A stretch of 50,716 nucleotides of DNA from UBA3839 sp963627995 (GTDB lineage Bacteria > Bacteroidota > Bacteroidia > Bacteroidales > Bacteroidaceae), in the NCBI GenBank assembly GCA_963627995.1, contig CAVGCV010000019.1, positions 1 to 50,716 on the forward strand, in the 5' to 3' direction. Below the pieces are notes generated by a model. The model searched no databases and was not told the origin of the DNA. It saw only the letters and a program-made list of their open reading frames with translations. The translations under genes and the position numbers were made by a program. How positions within the stretch are numbered: the first letter of the stretch is position 1; every line of letters begins with the position of its first letter. Of this stretch, positions 34,645 to 43,492 are shown one piece after another.

Positions 34645-34830
34645 CGCAATTTTATTCACAAAAGGGCGGGGGTGTTCCTTTTTACGGCTTTTTCTTGATT
34701 TTTAACGACGCAGGAAAAGACGCAGTCCCTGCGTCCGGACGGCACGCCGCACGCGCCTTCCCGCCGCCGTGTGTCCCTTGCGGGCGACACGGATGCAAGC
34801 AGCTGTAAATCAACGCGTCAAGAGCTGCTG

Positions 34831-34941
34831 AAAAAACACTGCGGAGCGGCGGAAAAGGCACTGCGGAGAAAAAATTTTTTCTCTGCGGACGAAATCCATT
34901 TCCTCCGCAGAGAAAAGACACGCGCTCCGCAGTGTTTTTTT
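34831..34941. repeat. 111-bp dispersed repeat, copy 2, with 18-bp terminal inverted repeats
   Basis: The ends AAAAAACACTGCGGAGCG (34831-34848) and its perfect complement (34923-34940) make an 18-bp terminal inverted repeat. Inside, CTCTGCGGA (34881-34889) pairs with TCCGCAGAG (34904-34912). It aligns along its full length with 22077-22187. There is no coding capacity. It lies between two divergent transcription units. A small non-autonomous mobile element (MITE) or a large REP-like palindrome would fit. Confidence 0.78.
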
Positions 34942-35057
34942 CGGCGACACGCAACACGCTGACTTTCATTGGTTTGTAAAATCTGGAAGCGGACAGTCCC
35001 TGCAAGCGCCGGCGCCGCCTCTTTGGCATGCCCGGCACGGAGCGCCGCCTGCCGGAT

Positions 35058-35093
35058 GGCAGTCCCGGACAAGCCCCTTTGCCCGGGACTGCC
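35058..35093. repeat. Strong hairpin in the intergenic region
   Basis: GGCAGTCCCGG (35058-35068) pairs perfectly with 35083-35093, with GCCGG/CCGGC flanking it further out. It stands directly before the 167-bp repeated module. No T tract follows. Confidence 0.5.
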
Positions 35094-35094
35094 A

Positions 35095-35261
35095 CCGGCG
35101 GGTGAGGTGGAAGGCGGTCCGGCTGCCCCCGCCCGTTGCCATCCCGAGATGGCAAAAGCGGGGGCGGCGCGCGCCGCAGCCCCCTCATTCGCGGCGTTTA
35201 GGAACATTTAACAATCGGGGGGGTAAAATCAACGGATTTTAACTACATTCGCCGCCGAGGC
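35095..35261 (+). promoter_or_regulatory. 167-bp promoter-like module, copy A
   Basis: This aligns with 38845-39010. It contains a palindrome around GCCATCCCGAGATGGC, a shared CATTCGCGGCGTTTAGG-type string, TTTAACAATCGGGG, an inverted repeat TAAAATC-AACG-GATTTTA (35224-35241) and TACATTCG, which resembles a -7 box. A CGCGCGGCGGCG string further on can pair with CGCCGCC in the leader. The start codon of the secreted repeat protein is 85 bases downstream. Confidence 0.6.
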
Positions 35262-35345
35262 CGCCCGCCGATTGGATGCTTGGAGAAGCACGCGCGGCGG
35301 CGTGATTCGGAACTTTTTTATTCACCACCCAAAAAAAACAACAAC

Positions 35346-38300
35346 ATGAAGAAACTGCTACGACATTTGTCTTCCTGCGGGCTGGCCGCCAGGGGAGGCT
35401 GGCCGCTCCTGCTCGCCGTGGCGCTGGCCGCGCTGTGGGCCGCGCCCGCGCAGGCAGTGAACTATGGCCTGAAAATTTGCGGCGTGCGGGTGACCGACGA
35501 GAACAAGGACGACCTCACCGTCATCCCCGGCGTGACGGAGGGCACCGCCACCTACGACCCCGCCACCAGGACGCTGCGGCTCAAGGACGCCTTCATTGAG
35601 GCGCCGGGCTACATCGGTTGCATCGAGAATACAGGCGTGGACTGGCTGACCATCGAGGTGGAGGGGCAGTGCGCGATGACATCCGACGAGGGGTATGGCA
35701 TTTCCATGGGTGTGTCCACCACGATTGCAGGCAAGTCCGGGGCTGGCGTGCGCTCGCTTGTTGTTTCAACCGCGGGCACCGGCGTTCAAGTGGGCAAAGC
35801 CAACTACTTCACCTTCACCATCCGCGATGTCGACCTCACCGTCACGGGCCAGAAGTATGGAATCGCGGGCAACGCAGGGGAAAATATGTCTCTTGCGGGC
35901 TTCGTAATCGTGAGAGATGAGAAGCTCATCATCGAGAACGCCAGCGTGCGCGCCAAGGGCGGGCAAGGCAGCATCTACAACTTCTCCTCGCTGACGCTCG
36001 AGGGGTGCATGGTTCTCACGCCCGAGGGCGCGGCGTTCGACGGCGGCGCGCTGAAAAAGGACGGCGAGGTGGTGACCGGCGAGGCGGTCATCGGCAGGAG
36101 CTATGGCCTGTACGTCTGCGGCGTGCCGGTGACCGACGCGAACAAGAACGACCTCTCCGCCATCCCTGGCGTGACGGAGGGCACCGTCACCTTCGACCCC
36201 GACACCGGGACGCTGCGCCTCAAGGACGCCGTCATCGGGGCAGGCGACAACAGTTGCATCGACAACGCAGGCGTGGACGGGCTGACCGTCGAGGTGGAAG
36301 GGCAGTGCGCGATGACATCCGACGCAGGGTATGGCATTTCCATGGGTGTGGCCACCACGATTGCAGGAAAGTCCGGGGCCGGCGTGCGCTCGCTTGTTGT
36401 TTCAGCCGCGGGCACCGGCGTTCACGTGGGCACCACCGGCGTTAACGTGGGCAGCGCCGATTTCTACACGTGCACCATCAGCGATGTCGACCTCACCGTC
36501 ACGGGCCAGGAGTATGGAATCGCGGGCAACGTGAGGAATGTTGAGGGAGATGGGTACTCCATCCCCATGAGAAATAAGAGGCTCACCATCAAGAACGCCA
36601 GCGTGCGCGCCAAGGGCGGGCAAGGCAGCATCTGCAACTTCGCGTCGGTGACGCTCAAGGACTGCATGGTCCTCACGCCCGAGGGCGCGGCGTTCGACAA
36701 CGGCATGCTGAGAAAGGACGGCGCGCTGGTGACCGGCGAGGCGGTCATCGGCAGGAAGTATGATCTGCGGATTTGCGGCGTGCAGGTGACCGACGCGAAC
36801 AAGGACGACCTCTCCGCCATCCCCGGCGTGACGGGCACCGCCACCTACAACCCCTACGCCAACGTGCTGCGGCTCAAGGACGCCGCCATCGTGGCGGCGG
36901 ACGCCCTCCATTGCATCGTGAACGAGAACGTGGACGGGCTGACCGTCGAGGTGGAGGGGAAGTGCGCGATGACATCCAACGAGGGGAGCGGCATTGTCAT
37001 GGGCAAATCCACCGTGATTGCAGGCAAGTCCGGGGCTGAAGCGCCCACGCTCAGCGTCGTTGCCGGGGACAGGGGCGTTTGGGTGAAAGGCGGGATGTGC
37101 GCCGTCGTCGGCCTCGACCTCACCGCCACGGGCAAGTATGGAATCGCGGGCAACAAGACGGGTGAGACCCTCACCGTCGAGAACGCCAGCGTGCGGGCCA
37201 CGGGCGGGCAAGGCAGCATCTGCGACTTCGCGTCGGTGACGCTCGATGACTGCAAGATTGTCTCGCCTGCGGGCGCGGCGTTCGACGGCGGCACGCTGAA
37301 ACAGGACGGCGAGGCGGTGACCGGCGAGGCGGTCATCGCCCTCTACGAAACGTATGGCCTGTACGTCTGCGACGTGCAGGTGACCGACTGGAACAAGGAC
37401 GACCTCTCCGCCATCCCCGGCGTGACGGAGGGCACCGCCACCTACGACCCCGCCACCAAGACGCTGCGGCTCAAGGACGCCCGCATCGAGACGACGGACG
37501 CCCTCCATTGCATCGTGAACGAGAACGTGGACGGGCTGACCGTCGAGGTGGAGGGGAAGTGCGCGATGACATCCAACGAGGGGAGCGGCATTGTCATGGA
37601 CGCGTCCACCGTGATTGCAGGCAAGTCCGGGGCCGGCGTGCGCTGGCTTGTTGTTTCAGCCGCGGGCTCCGGCGTTCACGTGGGCAACGATTTCGACTGC
37701 ACCTGCACCATCAGCGAAGTCGACCTCACCGTCACGGGCCAGGAGTATGGAATCGCGGGGATTGTTGAGGAAAATGGGCACTTCATCAATCACCTCACCA
37801 TCAAGAACGCCACCGTGCGCGCCACGGGCGGGCAAGGCAGCATCTACAAATTCTCCTCGCTGACGCTCGAGGGCTGCATGGTCCTCACGCCCGAGGGCGC
37901 GGCGTTCGACGGCGGCGCGCTGAAAAAGGACGGCGAGGTGGTGACCGGCGAGGCGGTCATCGGCAGGAGCTATGGCCTGTACGTCTGCGGCGTGCCGGTG
38001 ACCGACTGGAACCATCACAACCTCTCCTCCATCCCCGGCGTGAAGGAGGGCGCCGTCACCTACGACCCCGCGACCAAGACGCTGTGGCTCCGTAACGCCC
38101 GCATCGAGGCGGACGCCCACATCGAGACGGAGGCCGCCCTCCATTGCATCGTGAACGAGAACGTGGAGGGGCTGACCATCGAGGTGGAGGGGCTGTGCAC
38201 GATGGCAGCCATCGGTTCTCCCATTGTCATGGACGCATCCACCGTGATTGCAGGCAGTCCCAGGCTTGAAACGCCCTCGCTCAGAGTCTATGTCTCTTCC

Positions 38301-38732
38301 TGGGACCGCGGCATTATCGTGGAGAACGACGCGTCCTGCACCGTCCGCGACCTCGACCTCACCGTCATAGGCCAGATGCTTGGAATCGCAGGCAACAGGA
38401 CGGATGTGACCCTCACCGTCGAGAACGCCACCGTGCGCGCCACGGGCGAGGAAGGCAGCATCACCGGCTTCAAGTCGGTGACGCTCAAGGACTGCCATGT
38501 CGTCACGCCGGCGGGCGCGGCGTTCGACGGCGGCGCGCTGATGCTGGGCGGCGCGGTGGTGACCGGCGAGGCGGTCATCCTCCCGACGTCCGTGGGCATC
38601 GGCACGACGGCCGTTGACGCGCCCCGCCGCGAGGGCACCTACACGCTCACGGGCGTTCGCCTCACGGCCCCGCTCGACCAGCTGCCGCGCGGCGTCTATG
38701 TCGTGGACGGGCAGAAGGTGGTGAAGAAGTGA
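35346..38732 (+). CDS. Secreted surface protein with five tandem repeat domains
   Basis: The ATG at 35346 (MKKLLRHLSS) is preferred because a signal peptide ending PAQA follows at once; the frame is open from 35280. The 1128-residue product consists of five repeats of about 200-219 residues. Each opens with a YGLYVCGVPVTDANKNDLSA-type string, then PGVTEGTxTYDPATxTLRLKDA, VDGLTVEVEGxCAMTS, a TTIAGKSGAG turn, VDLTVTGQxYGIAGN and ends GEAVIG. The short strand-turn rhythm suggests beta-helix or beta-sandwich domains, similar to carbohydrate-binding domains of this phylum. The C-terminus (TYTLTGVRLTAPLDQLPRGV and on to GQKVVKK) is the Prevotella-type tail. It is probably exported; its ligand is unknown. 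The promoter module is shared with the fimbrillin-like unit downstream. Confidence 0.8.
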   Translation: MKKLLRHLSSCGLAARGGWPLLLAVALAALWAAPAQAVNYGLKICGVRVTDENKDDLTVIPGVTEGTATYDPATRTLRLKDAFIEAPGYIGCIENTGVDWLTIEVEGQCAMTSDEGYGISMGVSTTIAGKSGAGVRSLVVSTAGTGVQVGKANYFTFTIRDVDLTVTGQKYGIAGNAGENMSLAGFVIVRDEKLIIENASVRAKGGQGSIYNFSSLTLEGCMVLTPEGAAFDGGALKKDGEVVTGEAVIGRSYGLYVCGVPVTDANKNDLSAIPGVTEGTVTFDPDTGTLRLKDAVIGAGDNSCIDNAGVDGLTVEVEGQCAMTSDAGYGISMGVATTIAGKSGAGVRSLVVSAAGTGVHVGTTGVNVGSADFYTCTISDVDLTVTGQEYGIAGNVRNVEGDGYSIPMRNKRLTIKNASVRAKGGQGSICNFASVTLKDCMVLTPEGAAFDNGMLRKDGALVTGEAVIGRKYDLRICGVQVTDANKDDLSAIPGVTGTATYNPYANVLRLKDAAIVAADALHCIVNENVDGLTVEVEGKCAMTSNEGSGIVMGKSTVIAGKSGAEAPTLSVVAGDRGVWVKGGMCAVVGLDLTATGKYGIAGNKTGETLTVENASVRATGGQGSICDFASVTLDDCKIVSPAGAAFDGGTLKQDGEAVTGEAVIALYETYGLYVCDVQVTDWNKDDLSAIPGVTEGTATYDPATKTLRLKDARIETTDALHCIVNENVDGLTVEVEGKCAMTSNEGSGIVMDASTVIAGKSGAGVRWLVVSAAGSGVHVGNDFDCTCTISEVDLTVTGQEYGIAGIVEENGHFINHLTIKNATVRATGGQGSIYKFSSLTLEGCMVLTPEGAAFDGGALKKDGEVVTGEAVIGRSYGLYVCGVPVTDWNHHNLSSIPGVKEGAVTYDPATKTLWLRNARIEADAHIETEAALHCIVNENVEGLTIEVEGLCTMAAIGSPIVMDASTVIAGSPRLETPSLRVYVSSWDRGIIVENDASCTVRDLDLTVIGQMLGIAGNRTDVTLTVENATVRATGEEGSITGFKSVTLKDCHVVTPAGAAFDGGALMLGGAVVTGEAVILPTSVGIGTTAVDAPRREGTYTLTGVRLTAPLDQLPRGVYVVDGQKVVKK
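35459..38585 (+). repeat. Five tandem coding repeats of about 600-660 bp
   Basis: Units begin near 35459, 36099, 36756, 37350 and 37968. The junction between units 1 and 2 (about 36013-36137) and that between units 4 and 5 (about 37880-38004) are identical over more than 100 bases, far closer than the protein repeats require. This points to recent duplication or gene conversion and makes the copy number prone to change. Confidence 0.75.
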
Positions 38733-38786
38733 CCGCATGACGGCATGACGGAGCGAATCCGGCGCCGATGCCGGCCTCCATACACA

Positions 38787-38823
38787 GGGCCGCCCCTCTC
38801 TCCCGGTGGAGACGGGGCGGCCC
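38787..38823 (+). terminator. Terminator of the surface-protein gene
   Basis: GGGCCGCCCC (38787-38796) pairs perfectly with GGGGCGGCCC (38814-38823), extended by TCTC/GAGA inside, and TTCTT follows. It lies 55 bases after the stop codon. Confidence 0.65.
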
Positions 38824-38844
38824 TTCTTGCTGCATGGAAAGCCG

Positions 38845-39010
38845 CCGGCGGGAGAGGTGGATGGCAGTACGGACGCCCCGCCCGCTGCCATCCCGGGATG
38901 GCAGCGGGCGGGGCCGGCGCGCTTCGCAGCCCCCTTATTCGCGGCGTTTAGGGATATTTAACAATCGGGGGGTGAAATCAACGGATTTTAACTACATTCG
39001 CCGCCGAGGC
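38845..39010 (+). promoter_or_regulatory. Promoter-like module, copy B
   Basis: Second copy of the module at 35095-35261. The palindrome (GCTGCCATCCC-GGGATGGCAGC) is more regular here. TTTAACAATCGGGG, the GAAATC-AACG-GATTTT inverted repeat and TACATTCG are retained. The small peptide gene starts 76 bases downstream. Confidence 0.6.
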
Positions 39011-39085
39011 GGATTCCAGATGCACGCGCGGCGGCGCGACAAGGAACCTTGCCATCATGTCGAACAACCTACACACCAGCCAGAA

Positions 39086-39256
39086 ATGAAAACAGGAAAA
39101 AGGAAAAAGAAACCGTACGCGGCGCCGTCCGTCGGAGTCGTTGGAATCACGTGCGCCGTCGTTGCGGCCAGCAGCGTCAGGCTGAAGGCGCCGACGGGGG
39201 ACGACGACTACCAGTTGGAGGACGGCGTTTGGGGCGATTTATGGACAAACCAATAA
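39086..39256 (+). CDS. Small peptide (56 residues) preceding the fimbrillin-like gene
   Basis: The product starts with a very basic stretch (KTGKRKKKPYAAPSVGVV), has a short hydrophobic centre (ITCAVVAASSV) and ends acidic (GDDDYQLEDGVWGDLW). Prevotella and relatives encode many such small proteins with a PYxxPxxxVV start ahead of surface-lipoprotein genes; their function is unknown. It follows promoter module B by 76 bases and ends 13 bases before the fimbrillin-like gene, so the two form one operon. The length, clear coupling and familiar layout make it a likely real gene. Confidence 0.65.
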   Translation: MKTGKRKKKPYAAPSVGVVGITCAVVAASSVRLKAPTGDDDYQLEDGVWGDLWTNQ

Positions 39257-39269
39257 AAAGCAAGGAAAC

Positions 39270-40733
39270 ATGAAGAATCTCAAGTATGCGCTGCACGCGG
39301 CTGCGGCGCTTGCCGCCGTCTCGCTGGCGGCGTGTTCCGGCGACGACGGGGCCGAGGGGAATCCGCCGGGAAGCCAAGAGGCCGTCACCCTCACGGCATG
39401 GCAGCCGGGAAGCGACAGCGAAAGCGGGGCGAAGACCCGGGTGGGCTTCGGCGGCGACGGCAAGGCCTACTGGCAGGCCGGCGACGAGATAGGCGTTTTG
39501 TCAAGTGCCGGATATGTATTCAGCCCTTTCTCCCTCGTTTCTGGCGCGGGAACGGGAAAGGCCACTTTCAGCGGCACGGTCACCAACGGCGTGGGCAGGT
39601 ACGCCGTCTATCCCTACCATTCGAACGACAGGCTTGCCAACAACACGCTGTATTACTACCTGCCCGACAGCTACACGTACACTTCCGTGGACCGCACCTT
39701 CTTCCCCGAGGGCAAGGACGGCAAGAGCTTCCGCATGCCGATGTACGGCACCATAACGGGCAACGTCGTGCGGTTCCGCAACCTCGGCGGCGTCATCTGC
39801 CTGTGGGTGGACAGGATGCCGGCGGAGAGCGGCACGGTGAGGGTGACGGCATCCGGCAAGCAGCTCTGCGGCACGGTCAGCGCCGTCCTCACGGATGCGG
39901 CCCCCGAAATCAGGACATCGGAAAGCAGTGGGAACAACACCGTCAGATTCGACTACTCAAACGCCACCGAGGGGGAGCCCGGCGTGTTCTACCTTCCTGC
40001 CGCTACAGGAACCTATCGCTTGACGGTTGTCGTCGAAGGCGCCGGCAAGGTGTCCACCACGATACTCGGCGCTGTGACGATAACGCGCGCAAAGCTGCAA
40101 GCGGTGAAGGTGGCAACAACAACCGAAACGGGCATTGTTCTCATCAACGGACGCCGTCTTGTAGACCTCGGCCTGCCGAGCGGTTTGTTATGGGCCGAGA
40201 CCAACATCGGAGCGGAGACGGAAGCCGACGCCGGCCACTACTTCGCATGGGGAGAAACGACGGCGAAGGAATACTATGACTGGAGCACCTACGGCTTGGG
40301 TACAGGGATGACAAGTCTTTACAAGTACAACGGCACCGACGGCAAGACTGTCCTTGACCCTGAAGACGATGCTGCAACCGCCAACTGGGGAACTCCATTC
40401 CGTATGCCAGCAAGCGACGAATTTGTCGAACTCGTCGCCAACTGCACGTTGACGACGACAACCAGGACAGCCTCTGACGGCAGTACGGTAGGAGGCTTAG
40501 GAATAAAGAGCAACACGAACGGAAACAGCATCTTTCTTCCCGCTGCGGGCATCTGCATTCGGGACGACTCCAACGATTTTTACGGCTGGTACGGCTACTA
40601 CTGGTTGAGTATTCGCGACGACCACCCCGCCTTCGCACAAGCCTTCTTATTCAGCTCCTCCGTCGTCATGTTGGAACTGAGTCCCCACGAACGTCGCAGG
40701 GGCTGCTCCGTCCGTCCCGTCGCCAAGCCGTAG
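39270..40733 (+). CDS. Fimbrillin-like lipoprotein with a C-terminal FISUMP domain
   Basis: The protein has 487 residues. The lipobox SLAAC lies near residue 22, after a signal helix. Residues 35-285 have the fimbrillin-family layout (KTRVGFGGDGKAYWQAGDEI, then YAVYPYHSNDR). The last 190 residues match the Fibrobacter succinogenes major paralogous (FISUMP) domain: DLGLPSGLLWAETNIG, HYFAWGET, NWGTPFRMPASDEF, FLPAAG, ending GCSVRPVAKP. The protein is expected at the outer membrane surface, possibly as a fimbrial tip or adhesin subunit. It shares an operon with the preceding small peptide. Confidence 0.82.
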   Translation: MKNLKYALHAAAALAAVSLAACSGDDGAEGNPPGSQEAVTLTAWQPGSDSESGAKTRVGFGGDGKAYWQAGDEIGVLSSAGYVFSPFSLVSGAGTGKATFSGTVTNGVGRYAVYPYHSNDRLANNTLYYYLPDSYTYTSVDRTFFPEGKDGKSFRMPMYGTITGNVVRFRNLGGVICLWVDRMPAESGTVRVTASGKQLCGTVSAVLTDAAPEIRTSESSGNNTVRFDYSNATEGEPGVFYLPAATGTYRLTVVVEGAGKVSTTILGAVTITRAKLQAVKVATTTETGIVLINGRRLVDLGLPSGLLWAETNIGAETEADAGHYFAWGETTAKEYYDWSTYGLGTGMTSLYKYNGTDGKTVLDPEDDAATANWGTPFRMPASDEFVELVANCTLTTTTRTASDGSTVGGLGIKSNTNGNSIFLPAAGICIRDDSNDFYGWYGYYWLSIRDDHPAFAQAFLFSSSVVMLELSPHERRRGCSVRPVAKP

Positions 40734-40906
40734 GATGCGGCCTGAAAGGGAATGCGCGACCACCGCCCCACAGGGCAAAAGACAACAGGCTGGGAATGCA
40801 TCCGGATTGGGGAAAGGCAGAACAGGATGTTTGCGGAAGGATATTTGCTGCGTACTGCGATTTTGTGGGACAAAGCCCATAAATAATCATAATAAACAAG
40901 CAGTTC

Positions 40907-40938
40907 TTCGTTATAATAGTCTACAACACTTACCTTTG
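40907..40938 (+). promoter_or_regulatory. Probable promoter of the decayed restriction-modification unit
   Basis: TTCG (40907-40910), a 20-base spacer and TACCTTTG (40931-40938) approximate the Bacteroidota consensus, with an exact -7 box. It lies 19 bases before the first codon of the XRE remnant. The stretch 40734-40906 shows nothing else. Confidence 0.5.
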
Positions 40939-40956
40939 CAGGCAAAATCAGCGGTC

Positions 40957-41161
40957 ATGGGCAAACAAAGAAACCGACGGGAGGTGGATCTTGCCGAAAA
41001 GAGCCGAACCGGCAAATGGTTGGCGCAGGAACTTCACAAAGCCCTTTGGGAGGATGTCGGAAACGGCGTACAAGCACGTTACAGCCCCATTTGCAAACTT
41101 TAGTAGAAATCGCCAAGCCGCCTGAGTTGATGCCGCGGATTTACTTGGGCACACACACAAC
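40957..41161 (+). pseudogene. Remnant of an XRE-family regulator of a restriction-modification system
   Basis: The first frame reads MGKQRNRREVDLAEKSRTGK then WLAQELHK, the start of a short XRE helix-turn-helix protein of the kind found ahead of cytosine methyltransferase genes in this phylum. The frame then drifts: another frame gives STLQPHLQTLVEIAK, and a third gives VDAADLLGHTHN up to the methyltransferase ATG. These pieces follow the family order (KWLAxQL, QPxLxTLxEIAK, VDxxDLL), so at least two small indels have broken a gene of about 68 codons. The middle, where the recognition helix should be, is also substituted. Confidence 0.65.
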
Positions 41162-42186
41162 ATGACAGAATTCAGTAGTTACATCGACAATCTGTTGAGG
41201 CCAAACATTCAAGAACGAACCGTTGTTCTTGATTTGTTTGCTGGTTGTGGAGGATTGTCACTCGGATTTGAAGCGGTAGGCTTCAGAACCATCGGCTATG
41301 AGATGGTGGAAGCGGCAGTGGAGACCTACAACAAGAACCTTCTGGCGAATGTCACAACGAGTTCTTAACCGTAGGATTCGACTATCCTGAGGCTGAAAAC
41401 ATAGACATCGTCATCGGCGGGCCTCCATGCCAGCCTTTTAGCCGTTTCGGCAATCAAAAGGGGATGGAGGACGCAAGGGATGGATTCCCGGTATTCATAG
41501 ATGCGGTCAAGCGCTTGCAACCGAGGGTTTTTGTCTTTGAGAATGTGGCGAATATACTCGGACGGCACAAATGGTATCTTGACTTGATCGTCGGCGAGCT
41601 GCAGCATTTAGGATATATTGTGGAATATAAAGTGATGAACGCCGTCAATCATGGTGTTCCCCAAAACCGCGAGCGTCTTATCTGTGTCGGACACCGGGCA
41701 AAATTCGACTATCCCTGTGTTGAGCAACGCAGAACGACCGTAGAGGAGGCCATTGGCGACACGATGCTTAGTCCAGAGCCAACGGACAAGATTCTCACAC
41801 CTCGCCAGGACGAATATATCGCATCCTACGAAAAGAAATCCCACTGTGTCACCCCTCGCGACCTATATCCCAACAAGCCTGCACGCACGATAACATGCAG
41901 GAATCTGGCGGGTGCCACGAGTGACATGCAACGCGTGAAGCTGGAAGATGGCCGCCGCAGGAGACTTACAGACCGCGAAGCCGCAAGACTTCAAAGTTTT
42001 CCGGACTGGTTCGATTTTGCCGGAAATGAAACACGGCGTTACTATCAAATAGGGAACGCCGTTCCGCCCTTATTGGCATATAAAATTGCGCTGAAGGTGC
42101 GCGAGACTTATCACATGGAACAGCGCGACCCACAAGACATCATCAAGAAGATTATACCTCAAACGCTTTTTGAACATGCAGATTAA
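41162..42186 (+). pseudogene. dcm: DNA cytosine-5 methyltransferase with a one-base frameshift
   Basis: The first frame (41162-41368) carries motif I, VLDLFAGCGGLSLGFEAVGF. A second frame from about 41345 to 42186 supplies GGPPCQPFSRFG (motif IV with the catalytic Cys), FVFENV (VI), VPQNRERL (VIII), DREAARLQSFPD (IX) and QIGNAVPP (X). Adding one G in CTGG at 41342-41345 would give KNLLGECHNEFLTVGFDYPE and one frame of about 342 residues. All motifs are intact, so the lesion is either recent or a sequencing error. The methylated site cannot be deduced. It lies between a broken XRE gene and an unidentified short gene, the usual place of a restriction enzyme. Confidence 0.85.
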
Positions 42187-42475
42187 GGTATTGAAAACGA
42201 CTCCCAAAGACATAGAGAAACTTGTAGACAAGCTGCTCGACATTTTTGTCTCTATTGGCATCCCTGTTGAAAATACAGACAGGAAATTGGAACGAATGGC
42301 CAAAGCTTGTATGGCTGTTGGACAAATTAGGCGTTCATTCACAGTCTTTGAAAATAAAAACATTTTCAAGCAGAAGGCAAAGGATATCGCTTGGGAGACA
42401 GAAGTATGGATTGCAGACAGCCCGGAACATTTGGTACATTTCAATGGCTACAAATTTTTAGAAATTCACAAATAG
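42176..42475 (+). CDS. Unidentified 99-residue protein, possible restriction-enzyme remnant
   Basis: The ATG at 42176 overlaps the methyltransferase stop by 11 bases, so the two were translated together. The product has a helical N-terminal part (KDIEKLVDKLLDIFVSIGIP) and ends in a strand-rich piece (HLVHFNGYKFLEIHK). In related clusters this position holds the cognate restriction endonuclease, usually 250-400 residues. At 99 residues this may be a truncated N-terminal piece, a small complete accessory protein, or a chance survivor of decay. No nuclease motif (PD-(D/E)xK or HNH) is visible. Confidence 0.5.
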   Translation: MQIKVLKTTPKDIEKLVDKLLDIFVSIGIPVENTDRKLERMAKACMAVGQIRRSFTVFENKNIFKQKAKDIAWETEVWIADSPEHLVHFNGYKFLEIHK

Positions 42476-42613
42476 ACACTTTGCGACCCTTGGTGTCCTT
42501 GGCAAGATTGCCACGCACAACAGCCGTCTGACTTTTAGGAAGCCGGACAAGCAAAGTGATACGGGGTGGCAGGAAAAAAACGGAAACTCGCCCGCAAAGT
42601 CGCGAATTATCCG

Positions 42614-42621
42614 TATTTTTG
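42614..42621 (+). promoter_or_regulatory. -7 promoter box ahead of folP
   Basis: TATTTTTG matches TAnnTTTG exactly and lies 25 bases before the folP ATG. No TTTG is found at the expected distance upstream. Confidence 0.5.
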
Positions 42622-42646
42622 CGGTGCCAAGCGCACAGACTCACTC

Positions 42647-43492
42647 ATGACCGACTACACGATTAACGCCAACGGAAGGCTCGTCGATGTGAGCGTCCCC
42701 AACGTCATGGGGATTCTGAACGTCACGCCCGACTCCTTTTATTCCGACAGCCGGATGCAGACAGCGGACGCTATCCGGCGCCGCGTGGAAGAAATCGTCG
42801 CGGAGGACGGCGACATGATTGACATCGGGGCGTACTCCTCGCGTCCGAATGCGGAAGACGTCTCGGCTGAAGAAGAAATGAGGCGGCTTCGGCTGGGGCT
42901 GGGCGTAGTCCGCGACGTGTGCCCCGGCGCCATCGTGTCGGTGGACACATTCCGCGCCGACGTGGCGCGGATGTGCGTGGAGGAATACGGCGCAGCCATC
43001 ATCAACGACATCTCGGGCGGCGCGCTCGACGCACAGATGTTCCCGACTGTCGCGAAGCTGGGCGTTCCTTATGTCCTCATGCACATGAGGGGAACGCCGC
43101 AAACCATGCAGCGGCACCCCCACTACGACGACCTCATGGGGGAGATGCTGCTCTATTTCGCCGAGCGCATCCAACGCCTGCGCGACCTCGGCCAAAAAGA
43201 CATCATCCTTGACCCCGGGTTTGGATTTGCAAAGACCCTGGAGCACAACTACGAGCTGCTGGCGCATCTCGAGGCACTGAAAGAGTTCGGCCTACCCCTG
43301 CTGGTCGGCGTCTCGCGCAAGAGCATGATCTACAAGCTGCTGGGCGGAACGCCGCAGGACGCGCTCAACGGCACCAGCGTGCTGCACGCCTTCTGCCTCA
43401 TGAAAGGGTGTGCCAACATCCTCCGCGTGCACGATGTCCGCGCGTGCCGCGAGGCCATCATGATCTATCAACAAATGGAACGCCATGATTGA
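42647..43492 (+). CDS. folP: Dihydropteroate synthase
   Basis: The ATG at 42647 gives 281 residues beginning MTDYTINANGRLVDVSVPNV; the longer frame from 42566 would include the promoter. Family signatures are VMGILNVTPDSFYSD, DMIDIGAYSSRPNAE, INDISGGALD, YVLMHMRG, DIILDPGFGFAKTLEHN and LLVGVSRKSMI. The enzyme joins a pterin pyrophosphate to p-aminobenzoate in folate synthesis and is the target of sulfonamides. Its stop overlaps cdaA by 8 bases, a folP-cdaA pairing common in this phylum. Confidence 0.96.
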   Translation: MTDYTINANGRLVDVSVPNVMGILNVTPDSFYSDSRMQTADAIRRRVEEIVAEDGDMIDIGAYSSRPNAEDVSAEEEMRRLRLGLGVVRDVCPGAIVSVDTFRADVARMCVEEYGAAIINDISGGALDAQMFPTVAKLGVPYVLMHMRGTPQTMQRHPHYDDLMGEMLLYFAERIQRLRDLGQKDIILDPGFGFAKTLEHNYELLAHLEALKEFGLPLLVGVSRKSMIYKLLGGTPQDALNGTSVLHAFCLMKGCANILRVHDVRACREAIMIYQQMERHD

